From contig JAKSCP010000398.1 in assembly GCA_022360535.1 (NCBI GenBank), forward strand, positions 1 through 37,756: a stretch of 37,756 nucleotides of DNA, in the 5' to 3' direction. Source of the DNA: Pseudomonadales bacterium (GTDB taxonomy: Bacteria > Pseudomonadota > Gammaproteobacteria > Pseudomonadales > Pseudohongiellaceae). The first letter of the stretch is position 1, and every line of letters begins with the position of its first letter. Shown here piece after piece: positions 1 through 8,801 of this stretch. Made by a program: the position numbers and the translations under genes. The notes beneath the pieces were generated by a model. It was not told where the DNA came from, did not search any database, and was given only the letters and a program-made list of their open reading frames with translations.

Positions 1-587
1 AGATGACTCAGATGGTCGAGAGAACGGGTCGCTCTGTTTCCTAACTGGTGACAGAGCTGGCAACCTTGCTTGGTCATATCCAGCCACCGATCCTGGCTGA
101 ACATCGCTTCACCTATGCCATTACCATCGCGGCCTGTACCGGGGAACTCCTCTTCGGCCGGTACACGCAGCAGCGAGTACCAGTAATTGGCAGGATAGAC
201 TTGCGCTGCCAATAAGGGATCTTCAGCAATAAATGTCCTGAGCGTGACATTGTCGGTTCCTACCCGCAGCTGTTGTGGTTCGGAATCCACCAAGCCATAT
301 CCTCGCACCCAGACCTTGAACAGCGCGTCGGGCAACTCAGGTAACAGGAATCGACCGTCGTCATCAGTAACCACGATTTTTACGAAATGGGTTGCCAGAT
401 CATCGGTTTCCGCGATCACCCAGACTCCTGCTTCCGGGCCATGTCCGCTGACCACCCGACCCTCAATCACACCGGAATTTGCTACCTGCTGGGCGCTTGC
501 AGGGATGGACCCTAGCAGCGCTAGCAAACCGAGCGCAGCTGCGCGACACAAAATGCTTACCGGAGAATACTTCGAAATGTCAGGCAT
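1..587 (-). CDS. Secreted carboxypeptidase-regulatory-like protein with CxxCH haem motif (partial)
   Basis: This gene reads leftwards and runs off the window edge, so only about 195 N-terminal residues are visible. I translated it by hand without meeting a stop. It starts at the ATG at 587-585 with a purine-rich AAAGGG upstream. Residues 1-30 look like a Sec signal peptide (hydrophobic core, then PASAQQ). Residues about 35-110 resemble a carboxypeptidase-regulatory-like (CarboxypepD_reg, Ig-like beta) domain, with IEGRVVSG, DDDGRFLLPELP and KVWVRGYG. Around residue 180 is CQLCH, a covalent haem c motif. I infer a periplasmic haem protein of the type found near PQQ dehydrogenases in marine gammaproteobacteria. 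The missing C-terminus could hold further haem or sensor domains, so the substrate is unknown. Confidence 0.7.
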   Translation of the reverse strand, partial: MPDISKYSPVSILCRAAALGLLALLGSIPASAQQVANSGVIEGRVVSGHGPEAGVWVIAETDDLATHFVKIVVTDDDGRFLLPELPDALFKVWVRGYGLVDSEPQQLRVGTDNVTLRTFIAEDPLLAAQVYPANYWYSLLRVPAEEEFPGTGRDGNGIGEAMFSQDRWLDMTKQGCQLCHQLGNRATRSLDHLSH

Positions 588-898
588 AAATCTAACCCTT
601 TGTTTTAATTCATTTTTATGCAGCTAGACCTGGGGTTTGCAGCGGCCTTGGCAGGCCTGGACAAACCACCCGAATAGTTGCAAGAAGGACACGAAAAATC
701 AATCTCGTCAGTCACTTAGACCCGCTCCAGGAGCACCACCCAGATTCAGCCTGTGTCTGGTTCTACAGCAGAGTAACCAAACACGGCAGGGTAAACTTCC
801 ACGTTTCGAAATAGAGAATAAAAAGTCCGTTTTTCAGAGCGTGCGGCGCACTTGCCGCAGATTCCGAGGCGACTAGCGAAGATCGAATTGGCTAGTTT
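588..898. other. Intergenic region between AraC-type gene and partial haem protein gene
   Basis: These 311 bases carry no convincing gene. A 79-residue open frame at 637-876 lacks a ribosome site and has unstructured, low-complexity composition. A perfect 6-bp hairpin (TGCGGC at 842-847 with GCCGCA at 854-859) lies 40-57 bases past the stop of the AraC-type gene. It may slow or end that transcript but has no adjacent T run. The promoter of the leftward haem-protein gene should lie between about 600 and 700. I could not pick a confident -35/-10 pair. Confidence 0.5.
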
Positions 899-2002
899 TC
901 AGCCATTGGAGTTGTGGATCGCGCGGTACTTCTTCGGCGTGATCGCGTGTTTCGCTTTAAACGCCTTATAGAAAGAAGAAAGAGAGGTGTACCCCACATC
1001 GAAGCCAACATTGGAGATCGGCTCATCAGTTTCCGCCAACAGGCGCGAGGTCTCGTCTATGCGATAGTGATTGAGGAAATCACTGAAATTCCGATAGCCC
1101 ATATGGTTGTTGATAGCGCGACGCACCAGATACTCCTGACTTGCCACGTGCTCCGCCAGACCAGCCACTGTGAGATTGGATTGATGGTAGAGTTTTTCAT
1201 CCTCCATCGCACTTTTGATACTGGCCATCAATTCCTGATCCAGTTCATTGGGTGCCTGAGCGCTGGAGCTTACCGCCTGTTTGGTTTTACTTTTTTCAGT
1301 AGAAAGATTCGATACTCGAAATTTCCATAGAATCAAGGCCACTGTCACGAAATACGCATAAATAGAGTACGCAACTTCCGGTAAGGGTGGACCCCTAAAG
1401 AGCGACTCGCCCGCCAGGGTTGTCAACACCCAAACTCCTCGGTTGCCAGCCATCAGAATCAGCAACACCGCTACACACAGAACAAAAATGACCCGCTCTT
1501 TTCTGCGTTCCAATACCAGGTCACTGCGATAGCCTTTAATCGCTATATAAATGGAGGCCAGGGAAAATCCGAACAGCACGGCTTGTGAATATCCCCAGGT
1601 GACAAAGTTAAACAAGGTGCCAAACTCAATTCCATAATTCGCGTAGTAGCTACCTACAGATCGTGCCACTAGAGCAGTGATAGCAAGAGCCCAAACGCTG
1701 CTGTGGACCTGGCTTAACTCACTGTCATCGTCGAAGAGTTTTAGAGCAATCAGCCAGGTGAGTAGTACAGACAAATTGCCAATCCGGTTAAATGCCATCG
1801 TCAGATAGATGGCGAAAGTACTGGAGCTGGGCCGTACTACTGTATTTAAGCCCTCGCCCAATAGACCGGCAATCAGGCTCAAGGCCAGGCAGCCGGCTAA
1901 CACGCCTAATACCGAATGGCGGTGGTAAATCCCTATATAGAGCCCCAATAGCAGCAGATGGGACACGGCGAGGGCAAGAAAGACGACGGTGAGAGCAGGC
2001 AT
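899..2002 (-). CDS. AraC-family transcriptional regulator with N-terminal membrane domain
   Basis: This 367-residue protein has two parts. Residues 1 to about 230 form a series of hydrophobic segments (about six or seven helices, beginning MPALTVVFLALAVSHLLLLG). The C-terminal 105 residues are a classic two-helix-turn-helix AraC DNA-binding domain: first HTH near NLTVAGLAEHVASQEYLVRR, second near PISNVGFDVGYTSLSSFYKA, ending in the family signature FKAKHAITPKKYR. Membrane-embedded AraC regulators are known and usually sense an envelope or lipophilic signal; no ligand can be read here. The stop lies 311 bases before the haem-protein gene, which reads in the same direction and is a possible target. 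The ATG at 2002 gives a natural membrane N-terminus. Confidence 0.88.
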   Translation of the reverse strand: MPALTVVFLALAVSHLLLLGLYIGIYHRHSVLGVLAGCLALSLIAGLLGEGLNTVVRPSSSTFAIYLTMAFNRIGNLSVLLTWLIALKLFDDDSELSQVHSSVWALAITALVARSVGSYYANYGIEFGTLFNFVTWGYSQAVLFGFSLASIYIAIKGYRSDLVLERRKERVIFVLCVAVLLILMAGNRGVWVLTTLAGESLFRGPPLPEVAYSIYAYFVTVALILWKFRVSNLSTEKSKTKQAVSSSAQAPNELDQELMASIKSAMEDEKLYHQSNLTVAGLAEHVASQEYLVRRAINNHMGYRNFSDFLNHYRIDETSRLLAETDEPISNVGFDVGYTSLSSFYKAFKAKHAITPKKYRAIHNSNG

Positions 2003-2114
2003 AGGGCTAATTCACACTGACACACTGAATAGTCGCCGACAGAGCAGGCGGTCATTCAGGAGTTTAGAAAAATTCGCGTTTGCCCGCCACACCTTCGGAC
2101 AAGTGGAACCAGCA

Positions 2115-2441
2115 CTAGCTTGAGAAGAGCCTGTCCCGACAATCCGGGCACACACCGTGAGTAAGCTTGAGACCCGCCTCTTTTCGTTGCAGATAGTCTT
2201 CTATTTCAGTCCAGTTACCATTTTCATCTCGGGTTTTCTTGCAGCTGGAGCAGATCGGTAGAAAGGACTCCAGGGCCATGACGCGGTTTTCCAGTTCGAA
2301 TACTCGTCGGAAACTCTGGTTCTTTCTATGCAGGATGGAAATTCCTAAAAATACTGCCAGCATATTCATTGCGAGACTTGGCAGATAAGCTGTGCGTTCG
2401 GCGTACAACAGAACAACCATACTCCAGCAAGCCATAGTCAT
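2115..2441 (-). CDS. Small membrane protein with C-terminal CxxC...CxxC motif (downstream half of a split pair)
   Basis: This gives 108 residues: about two membrane helices (residues 3-45), a short coiled stretch (RRVFELENRVMALESF), then FLPICSSCKKTRDENGNW and HGVCPDCRDRLF. That C-terminal block, with CxxC pairs about 40 residues apart, is a recurring tail of bacterial sensor and GGDEF/PAS proteins and may bind a metal. No kinase or cyclase domain follows. Its ATG (2441-2439) overlaps the TAA of the upstream gene as TAATG, and its first helix would continue the upstream protein's last helix if the frame were shifted. It is either translationally coupled or the second half of a frameshifted gene. 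Function unknown. Confidence 0.6.
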   Translation of the reverse strand: MTMACWSMVVLLYAERTAYLPSLAMNMLAVFLGISILHRKNQSFRRVFELENRVMALESFLPICSSCKKTRDENGNWTEIEDYLQRKEAGLKLTHGVCPDCRDRLFSS

Positions 2442-2821
2442 TAGATAAAGACTAAATGCCGCATGGAGGTTACAGCCAGGGCAACTCCCAGCAGAGCTAT
2501 TGCCAAAAACAGCAAACCGCTTTCAGTAATAGTGAGTATTTCCAGGAGTGGATAGAACAACACTGGCAATGCACAAACCGCTGAAGTCGTGTTGGCCCAC
2601 TCTGGCTTGATGAATCGCAATTTGTGCAAAACCAGGGCAACCAGCAGCAGCAAAAAGGAAATGGTAAAAAATCCATACCAACCCGTCGGCATTTCTCCAG
2701 TAATACGGATTAGATCACGTACACCTGTCAGCGCTACGATTCCAAAAATACTTCCGATAAGAAAAGGTAGGAGATCGAATTGGTTCTTCGCGAGCTGCTT
2801 GTGCCAATCTTCCTGGATCAT
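2441..2821 (-). CDS. Small multi-helix membrane protein (upstream half of a split pair)
   Basis: From the ATG at 2821 this encodes about 126 residues. A TTG at 2848 would add nine residues, and neither start has a clear ribosome site. After a charged N-terminus (MIQEDWHKQLAKNQFDLLPF) there are about four hydrophobic helices, ending abruptly at MRHLVFI followed by TAA. Helix layout resembles the input half of a membrane sensor. The stop overlaps the ATG of the next gene (TAATG). Reading the downstream frame through the junction gives SLYLMTMACW, which would extend the last helix, so the pair could be one sensor of about 234 residues broken by a frameshift. No function is recognised. Confidence 0.55.
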   Translation of the reverse strand: MIQEDWHKQLAKNQFDLLPFLIGSIFGIVALTGVRDLIRITGEMPTGWYGFFTISFLLLLVALVLHKLRFIKPEWANTTSAVCALPVLFYPLLEILTITESGLLFLAIALLGVALAVTSMRHLVFI

Positions 2822-3089
2822 TATTTTTAGTGCTGATTCGCTACTCAATTAGAGGTAGGGACAGAATTTGCTTTCTTTCTATGCATTGAGACATAGATTA
2901 TCAGTGATATACACCCCTATCGCGCAGCCTGCGTTGATTTGTCGCACCGAAACTTAGGATTTCGTCAAATGCGTGGTCTATTCACTCAGTTTCAGTCATG
3001 GTATTCACGGGAAGCGGACATTAGACTTGATACTGTAATCTCTCTATAGTGCGCTCGTAGCCTCACAAAGTTTAAAAAATAGACGCTCA

Positions 3090-4100
3090 ATGCATCGGAT
3101 AACACCATTATTAGCAACCAGTTTGCTGTTCTTTTCTTCGCTAACTGTCGGCCAAACACTCTTCTCCGAACGTCTTCCCAGTTCCATCCTGAACGTCAGC
3201 CCGCCCTCGACCCGGGTTGCTGGTGAACCAGGGGATATGTTCTACACCGAAAGAAGTTGCTCATCGGCGCCTTTAGCTGATGCCCGCAGCAGAATTGTCC
3301 ACACCGCCACCCAGGAGTGGGCCTATTTCGGTTTTAGCGTGCTGGATCTGGTACCCACCCGAGATTCCAATCCCAACTATGTACGGCAGCCCTGGCGTCG
3401 CACCTTGATTGCTCCGGATGAAGCCCTGCGAGTCGCGACCTCCATTGCCGGCTATTGGTCTTCGACGCCAAACAGCACCTGGATACTGGAACGTCAAAAT
3501 CAATCATGGGACAGCCGGGGGCCAGGTTCCCGCTGGCGCAATCCCTGGTCCGCCGCATTCATCTCTTGGGTGATGTGCGAAAGCGGGTTGGGACAACCTG
3601 AAGTTTTTCAGCGCGCCATCGCCCATCACAGTTATATCGATCAGGCCATAGAAGCGGCAGATTCCCAGGATTCAACAGCGGCCTACCGCGCCTTAAACCC
3701 TGGTGAACAAGCAATCTTACCCGGTGACATGTTATGCCGTGGCTCACGCCCGGCCTATCGCTCCATCGAGGCAAGACGGGAACAGATGGGAATGGGAGCA
3801 CGCAGTCATTGCGATATCGTCGTGAAACTGGATCCTGACAACGGCCGCATCATGCTGATTGGTGGCAACGTACGCAGTTGGGTACGATTGAAACTCTTAC
3901 CTGCAGAGATTAATGAGCATGGTCATCTTGCCCCCGTGCCCTACAATGGCAGAACCATCTTTGCCCATCTTCAACTGCAGGCTGAAGCAGTCTCGAACGA
4001 TGTGTTAGAGCAGAGCCCTACTCTACAGTCATTGAGTTGCGAGAGTTCAACCTCGTCACTACGACCGATACAAGAAACTCTTTTTAGCGATTGCTCCTGA
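3090..4100 (+). CDS. DUF2272 domain-containing secreted protein
   Basis: This 336-residue protein starts with a Sec signal peptide (MHRITPLLATSLLFFSSLTVGQT). The core, about residues 95-290, matches my recollection of DUF2272: WSAAFISWVMCESGLG, the AIAHHSYIDQAI segment, PGDMLCRGS and SHCDIVVKLD followed by IMLIGGNV. The fold resembles NlpC/P60-CHAP-like cysteine peptidases, with Cys in WVMCESG, His in AIAHHSY and a later His-Cys-Asp, but enzymatic activity is not established. It is probably periplasmic and acts on the cell envelope. It stands alone, 65 bases before tdk on the same strand, so the two may share a transcript. No ribosome site is obvious before the ATG. Confidence 0.75.
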   Translation: MHRITPLLATSLLFFSSLTVGQTLFSERLPSSILNVSPPSTRVAGEPGDMFYTERSCSSAPLADARSRIVHTATQEWAYFGFSVLDLVPTRDSNPNYVRQPWRRTLIAPDEALRVATSIAGYWSSTPNSTWILERQNQSWDSRGPGSRWRNPWSAAFISWVMCESGLGQPEVFQRAIAHHSYIDQAIEAADSQDSTAAYRALNPGEQAILPGDMLCRGSRPAYRSIEARREQMGMGARSHCDIVVKLDPDNGRIMLIGGNVRSWVRLKLLPAEINEHGHLAPVPYNGRTIFAHLQLQAEAVSNDVLEQSPTLQSLSCESSTSSLRPIQETLFSDCS

Positions 4101-4164
4101 ACTTTGAATCGATTTCTTTGGTCAACAAGCCAGAGACTCGCCTGACCTCCTCTCCGAAAATGTT

Positions 4165-4740
4165 ATGGCTAAGCTTTACTTCTATTACTCCTCGATGAAT
4201 GCGGGAAAATCCACGTCGTTGTTGCAGTCCAGCTACAACTACAAAGAAAGAGGCATGAACACACTAATTCTGGCACCGGAATTAGATGACCGTTATGGAG
4301 TAGGAAAAGTCACGTCGCGCATCGGATTGGAATCTGATGCAATCAGCTTCAAAGCGGCTGACGACCTATTCAAGGTTGTATCTGAACAGAACGAACAACA
4401 AGCTTTGCATTGTGTATTGATCGACGAAGCACAATTTCTGAGCAAACAACAGGTATACCAACTTGGCGAAGTGACCGACGAACTGAACATTCCCGTACTT
4501 GCTTATGGACTACGTACAGACTTTAGAGGCGAACCGTTCGAAGGCAGCAAATACCTGTTGGCCTGGTCTGATAATCTCAAAGAATTGAAGGCCATCTGCC
4601 ACTGTGGAGCCAAGGCAACAATGGTAGTCAGAATGGGCGATGATGGCACTCCCATAAAGGAAGGCTCGCAAGTGGAAATCGGTGGCAACGACCGCTACGT
4701 TTCCATGTGTCGCCGTCATTTTCGCGAGCTTGTTGGCTAG
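4165..4740 (+). CDS. tdk: Thymidine kinase (type II)
   Basis: This cytosolic enzyme phosphorylates thymidine to dTMP with ATP (pyrimidine salvage). Its 191 residues fit the type II bacterial family. The P-loop is SSMNAGKST near the N-terminus (Lys at residue 15), VLIDEAQF supplies the Walker B-like acidic residues and catalytic Glu, and the lasso region has a Tyr-rich KYLLAWSD stretch. Zinc-site cysteines appear as CHCGAKA and, near the end, MCRRHF. All key residues seem intact. It follows the DUF2272 gene by 65 bases; the ATG at 4165 has only a weak upstream purine stretch. Further nucleoside salvage genes lie at the right end of the window but are not linked. Confidence 0.95.
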   Translation: MAKLYFYYSSMNAGKSTSLLQSSYNYKERGMNTLILAPELDDRYGVGKVTSRIGLESDAISFKAADDLFKVVSEQNEQQALHCVLIDEAQFLSKQQVYQLGEVTDELNIPVLAYGLRTDFRGEPFEGSKYLLAWSDNLKELKAICHCGAKATMVVRMGDDGTPIKEGSQVEIGGNDRYVSMCRRHFRELVG

Positions 4741-4987
4741 TCTGCGGTCCGGAATCGAGCATTCGCTCTTTATCTATTTCTTCTCTGTAGGAATTTTCCT
4801 GCGACGGTTCATCGCGTTGCTACTGTGTATGGCGATGCCATAAAAATTGCGAACCACTTCGCACAAATCGTCGATTTCCTCATTCAATGCGACCTAATTC
4901 GAATCGTTATTGTGATCTGCGTAACTCATTGTAGTGTCCAAATCACTATTCTAGAGTCATGTCGATTAGCTGACTGGTAATGTAGTA

Positions 4988-5713
4988 ATGAAACTGGACA
5001 CCGAATTTAGTCGCGATATACAGGACTCGAAAGAGATTGCTGAATTTATGCAAATGGCATTTCTGCAGAAGTGGCAATTTAGCTGCATGCAGATGGTGCG
5101 TAACCATCTCTGCTCTGAAGAAGTTGCCATACTGGACGTCAATGTGTTCGATGAGAATTTCATTGTGGACAGTGAGGTCCTTACAGTAGCGACTCAGGAA
5201 GCCAGGTCTGTGACTTTCAGGGCGCAAAGCGGAGGTTTATCTTTAATCTTCAAGACGCGCCCTCTCAAACTCAATCTGGATCCTTCGGTGTGTGAATGCA
5301 AATTTGAACTTCCAGAATGCCTGCGATTTTCCCAGCTAAGAAAGGCAGTAAGAATTAACTTTCGGAATCAACCTGAAATCCGGGCCAATCTCTTTGCCGG
5401 AAGCGGCGAAAAATTCGACGGCCAACTGATGGATCTCTCCACTGCAGGCGCAAAAATTCAATTGCTCGGAGATCTTACCAATCAGCTCGAACCCAGTCAG
5501 ATTATTGAAGACTGTCAGTTTTTACTGCCGAGTAATGAACTGTTGGATTTGCGAGCACAGATTCGAGGCGTGGCTTACGACACAGATAGAGGAATAAGCA
5601 TCGTTCGCTGTGAATTTATCGATTTGAATCGCGAGATCTTCGAACAGCTCGAGGGTCTACTTGAGAATGCATGCGCTATTCCATTCGAACCGGAACTTCG
5701 CGTTGCCAGCTAG
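4988..5713 (+). CDS. YcgR-like PilZ domain protein (c-di-GMP receptor)
   Basis: This 241-residue cytosolic protein has an N-terminal YcgR-type beta domain (residues 1-110) and a C-terminal PilZ domain (about 115-235). Both c-di-GMP-binding signatures are intact: RxxxR as RKAVR (R118, R122) and DxSxxG as DLSTAG (D149, S151, G154). Proteins of this layout change conformation on binding c-di-GMP and commonly act on flagellar motors or other outputs. No flagellar genes are in the window, so the partner is unknown. It is clearly paralogous to the PilZ gene at 17365-18093 (shared FRxQSGGxSxxF and QLRKxVRxN). It is convergent with the TonB receptor gene, with 12 bases between them. Confidence 0.88.
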   Translation: MKLDTEFSRDIQDSKEIAEFMQMAFLQKWQFSCMQMVRNHLCSEEVAILDVNVFDENFIVDSEVLTVATQEARSVTFRAQSGGLSLIFKTRPLKLNLDPSVCECKFELPECLRFSQLRKAVRINFRNQPEIRANLFAGSGEKFDGQLMDLSTAGAKIQLLGDLTNQLEPSQIIEDCQFLLPSNELLDLRAQIRGVAYDTDRGISIVRCEFIDLNREIFEQLEGLLENACAIPFEPELRVAS

Positions 5714-5725
5714 AGTCGCTGACAG

Positions 5726-8029
5726 CTACTGGAACTCGTAGCGCAGTTCGATGCCGTATCTGCGCGCCTCTCCCCACAGCACCGCTCGATCTGCATGCGG
5801 TAAGTTATCGAGAGCAAAGTTCACGTAGTCTTCTTCCAACGCATTCTTTACCCAGGCAGAGAGACTGAATCGTTCAGTCATAAAAGGAATATCAACCAGA
5901 GACACTCTGGCATTAAGCAGCTCAAACGCCCCCCGATCCATATTAGGGTTCTGTCCATCACGATCGTCGACATAGTTGTAGTTCAAGTTTAGAACAGGTT
6001 GACCGATCGCTGTAGGTGCTAGCTGATAGTCAAAATTCAGAGTAAGCGTGTTTTGTGGCGCATTGGGAAAGGTGAATGAACGCGCAAGCCCTGTGAAAGG
6101 ATTGATCACGTCGTCAATATCGGAATCCAAATAAGCGTAATCCAGACGGCCGAGCAAGCCAGGTGCAAGATACCCCATTATCTCAAGCTCTACGCCACTG
6201 ACAGTTGCCGATCCACTGTTTAGAACCCGGGTATCGCTCAGGCTGTTTGGCAAAAGAAAATTGAGCTGAAGATCGTCAAACTCTGAATAAAAGAACGCGC
6301 TGTTGAGGCGTAAGCGCCGATCCGCAAGCTCACCTTTGAACCCCAGCTCAAAGGTTCGATTGTGCTCATCGTCGAATCCTCGAGCAAAAAAATCCGGGTC
6401 TGGATCGCGGGTATTAAAGCCACCACTTTTATAGGCTTCTACAAATTTAACGTAGGAAACCAGTGAATCAGACCAATCAAATTCAGCCATGGCGGTAAAC
6501 GAATTGTCGTTGAAATCGCGACTGGCCGACGCGCTGAAATCGATGGGTTCCAGCGGCCCAATATAAGTCTCGCCAGTATCGATGTAGCTGTTTTGCATGA
6601 ACAACCTGTCGACACTGCGGTCGTCCCAGGAAGTGCGCCAACCCAGTGAGAGATGAAGGCGCGAGTCCAACAGGCCGGGCGTCCAGGTGGCCTGCCCATA
6701 TATAGCGAGCGCTTCATTCTCAATCAGGTTCTGCTCACCACGGAAATTAACGACATCTACGGCATCGTTTGCAGCCAACAGCGGAAAAGTGAAGATATGG
6801 TGCATGGGTAAATCGGATTCGGCCGCATCCTCTTCAAAGTAGTAGAGCCCAAACACGTATTGGAGATCTTCATTCCACTCACCCAGAATCTGCAGTTCCT
6901 GAGAAAACTGTTGATGATCCAATGGGGTTCGTTTCGCTTCAAAGCGGAGAGGGTTCGGTCCGTTGGCGCCCAAGGTAACGCTATTCACGTCGAGGCGATA
7001 TTCACTGGATGACCCGCCGGCAAAATCCAGATAGTTTTCGTCCTCCATATCCCGCCAGGCACTGATCGATTTGAAAGTGAAACTGGGCAGCACCCACTCC
7101 AACGTCAAGGCATGGCCTTCAATCGAGGTATCAGATGGCAACAGTGGCACCGAGGTAGACATCTGCTCCAGACGATCATCACTGAATGGAACAAACCGAA
7201 TAGCACTCAACGTGGCCTCATCCTGAGCGGTACCAGATTCCGTGCCGGGTATGACAGCTTGTGGTGAATAGTTATGGCTTTCGATTCTGGATTTATCAAA
7301 GCTGTAATCCAGAGTCAGGTTTTCTGCCACCCGCCAACGCCAATCGAACCGATAGGCTTCGGCATCCCGGTCACCAAAATCACGACCGGGCCCTTCATTG
7401 CTCACAAACCCATCGATACTGTCCGTTAACAATGAAAACTTGACCGCATGTCGTTCACCGAGCGGCACATTGAGAATCGACTTGATAAACCGCTGGTCCC
7501 GATTGCCCACTCCAAGCATTTGTTCAAAGCGCAGGGACTCGGTAGAAGGCTTGCGTGAAACCAGGTTCAGGGCACCCCCGGTTGTGTTGCGCCCGTACAG
7601 GGTACCTTGTGGACCGCGCAGCACCTCGATGCGTTCCAGATCTGCAATCTCTGTCGCCAACCCTGTGGAACGCGCGATGTAAACACCATCCAAGTACACA
7701 CCTACCGCCGGATCCTGGGTAATCTGCACATCGGTAACGCCTACACCACGAATGAAGAGTCGCAAGGTTTTGTTGTTTGCGGGAAACTGATCGGCGAAAA
7801 AGTTTGGTACCTGCGCAATGATGTCATCGATACCGTTAATGCCCAGGGTTTGCAGGTTTTCGCGATTAAGAGAAACCAGGGAGATTGGCGTGCTCTGTGC
7901 CACTTCCTCACGCCGCTGAGCCGTGACTACAACTTCCTCCAGTCGACTGGCTTGTTCTGCTGCCTGTACCCCTGACACGTGAAGAGAAATCACAAAAACT
8001 GCTACCAAGAAAAAATTAACTCTACTCAT
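5726..8029 (-). CDS. TonB-dependent outer-membrane receptor
   Basis: This 767-residue protein has a signal peptide (residues 1-23, cleaved near VQAAEQ), a TonB-box-like EEVVVTAQRRE, a plug domain (about 30-150, with RGVGV, PAVGVYLDGVYIAR and the IEVLRGPQGTLYGRNTTGGALN signature region) and a long beta-barrel ending in ELRYEFQ with a terminal aromatic residue. It should import a scarce ligand across the outer membrane using TonB/ExbBD. The sequence resembles the large CirA/FecA-like group common in marine and sterol/hydrocarbon-using gammaproteobacteria, but the ligand cannot be read. Its ATG overlaps the mlaA-like stop by 4 bases (ATGA), so it is the third gene of a lipid-transport-like operon. 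Confidence 0.93.
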   Translation of the reverse strand: MSRVNFFLVAVFVISLHVSGVQAAEQASRLEEVVVTAQRREEVAQSTPISLVSLNRENLQTLGINGIDDIIAQVPNFFADQFPANNKTLRLFIRGVGVTDVQITQDPAVGVYLDGVYIARSTGLATEIADLERIEVLRGPQGTLYGRNTTGGALNLVSRKPSTESLRFEQMLGVGNRDQRFIKSILNVPLGERHAVKFSLLTDSIDGFVSNEGPGRDFGDRDAEAYRFDWRWRVAENLTLDYSFDKSRIESHNYSPQAVIPGTESGTAQDEATLSAIRFVPFSDDRLEQMSTSVPLLPSDTSIEGHALTLEWVLPSFTFKSISAWRDMEDENYLDFAGGSSSEYRLDVNSVTLGANGPNPLRFEAKRTPLDHQQFSQELQILGEWNEDLQYVFGLYYFEEDAAESDLPMHHIFTFPLLAANDAVDVVNFRGEQNLIENEALAIYGQATWTPGLLDSRLHLSLGWRTSWDDRSVDRLFMQNSYIDTGETYIGPLEPIDFSASASRDFNDNSFTAMAEFDWSDSLVSYVKFVEAYKSGGFNTRDPDPDFFARGFDDEHNRTFELGFKGELADRRLRLNSAFFYSEFDDLQLNFLLPNSLSDTRVLNSGSATVSGVELEIMGYLAPGLLGRLDYAYLDSDIDDVINPFTGLARSFTFPNAPQNTLTLNFDYQLAPTAIGQPVLNLNYNYVDDRDGQNPNMDRGAFELLNARVSLVDIPFMTERFSLSAWVKNALEEDYVNFALDNLPHADRAVLWGEARRYGIELRYEFQ

Positions 8030-8796
8030 AGATCAAAAAAATCGTCCAAATTTGAAGTCGGCACATTGCCATCGTATATCAAAAACTCACGCCGCTGTAT
8101 AAAGGCATCTCTTGTAAACAGGTAACGATCCAGCGCACTCTCATCTCTTACTTCCGTCTGTACCAATACTTCAGCGCGACGATTCACCAAATACAGGGCT
8201 GACAGGGGCACCATGACGGTAACCGGTGTATAGAATAGGGGATTAAGTAGGCCACTCATTAATAGATCCGGTGTATAGCGTTCGGTATAGGGTCCAAACA
8301 GGGGAAGGTACAGGTAGGAGCCGGAGTCAACTCCCCACACAGCCAGGGTTTGCCCAAAATCTTCTTCGTGTATGGGAATCTGCAGTGCGGTGGCCACATC
8401 GAAAATACCCCCTACTCCCAGCGTTGTATTCACTACGAGTCGCCCTACGTCTGAGACACCTTCTATAAACTTCCCTTGCAGGAAGTTGTTAAGCATCGTG
8501 TTGGGGTAGAACAGATTGCCAAAAAAATTACTGACCCCTAATCGAACTCCTCGGGGTAAATCCTCAACATAAGACTCTGCGGCTGGAATCATTAGACTGG
8601 CATCCAGTGAATCACTGGATTCAAATCGCTCTCGATTACGAGCTTCAAAAGGGTCATCAACTATGGTTTGACCAACTGTGCTATACCCATTGCACAGCAG
8701 CAATACAATAAGAGACGTAACTAGCCTGAGTCTGTTACAAATCTCAGCAATAACACAAAGAGAATAGGAACCTGAATTAAAAATAACGTAATTCAC
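8026..8796 (-). CDS. mlaA: MlaA/VacJ-family outer-membrane lipid-transport protein
   Basis: MlaA proteins sit in the outer membrane and pass phospholipid to the periplasmic carrier MlaC. The 256 residues contain the family hallmarks: DPFEARNRERFE near the mature N-terminus, NFFGNLFYPNTMLNNFLQGK, VNTTLGVGGIFDVAT, EEDFGQTLAVWG and YLYLPLFGP. The start is a GTG (8796-8794), 5 bases after the mlaC-like stop. A hydrophobic segment (about 26-38, ending LLLC) is either a poor lipobox or a Sec signal cleaved near VGQ. Odd points: the usual Asn in NRxxF reads ESSD further along, and there is an extra C-terminal tail. It is coupled to the TonB receptor (4-base overlap), which is unusual for mlaA. Confidence 0.88.
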   Translation of the reverse strand: MNYVIFNSGSYSLCVIAEICNRLRLVTSLIVLLLCNGYSTVGQTIVDDPFEARNRERFESSDSLDASLMIPAAESYVEDLPRGVRLGVSNFFGNLFYPNTMLNNFLQGKFIEGVSDVGRLVVNTTLGVGGIFDVATALQIPIHEEDFGQTLAVWGVDSGSYLYLPLFGPYTERYTPDLLMSGLLNPLFYTPVTVMVPLSALYLVNRRAEVLVQTEVRDESALDRYLFTRDAFIQRREFLIYDGNVPTSNLDDFFDL

Positions 8797-8801
8797 TCAG
8801 G

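Noticed and set aside
244..876. Plus-strand open frames of 127 and 79 codons at the left edge
   Set aside because: The first lies opposite the partial haem-protein gene, which has a signal peptide and domain structure. The second lies in the intergenic region with no ribosome site or recognisable protein pattern.
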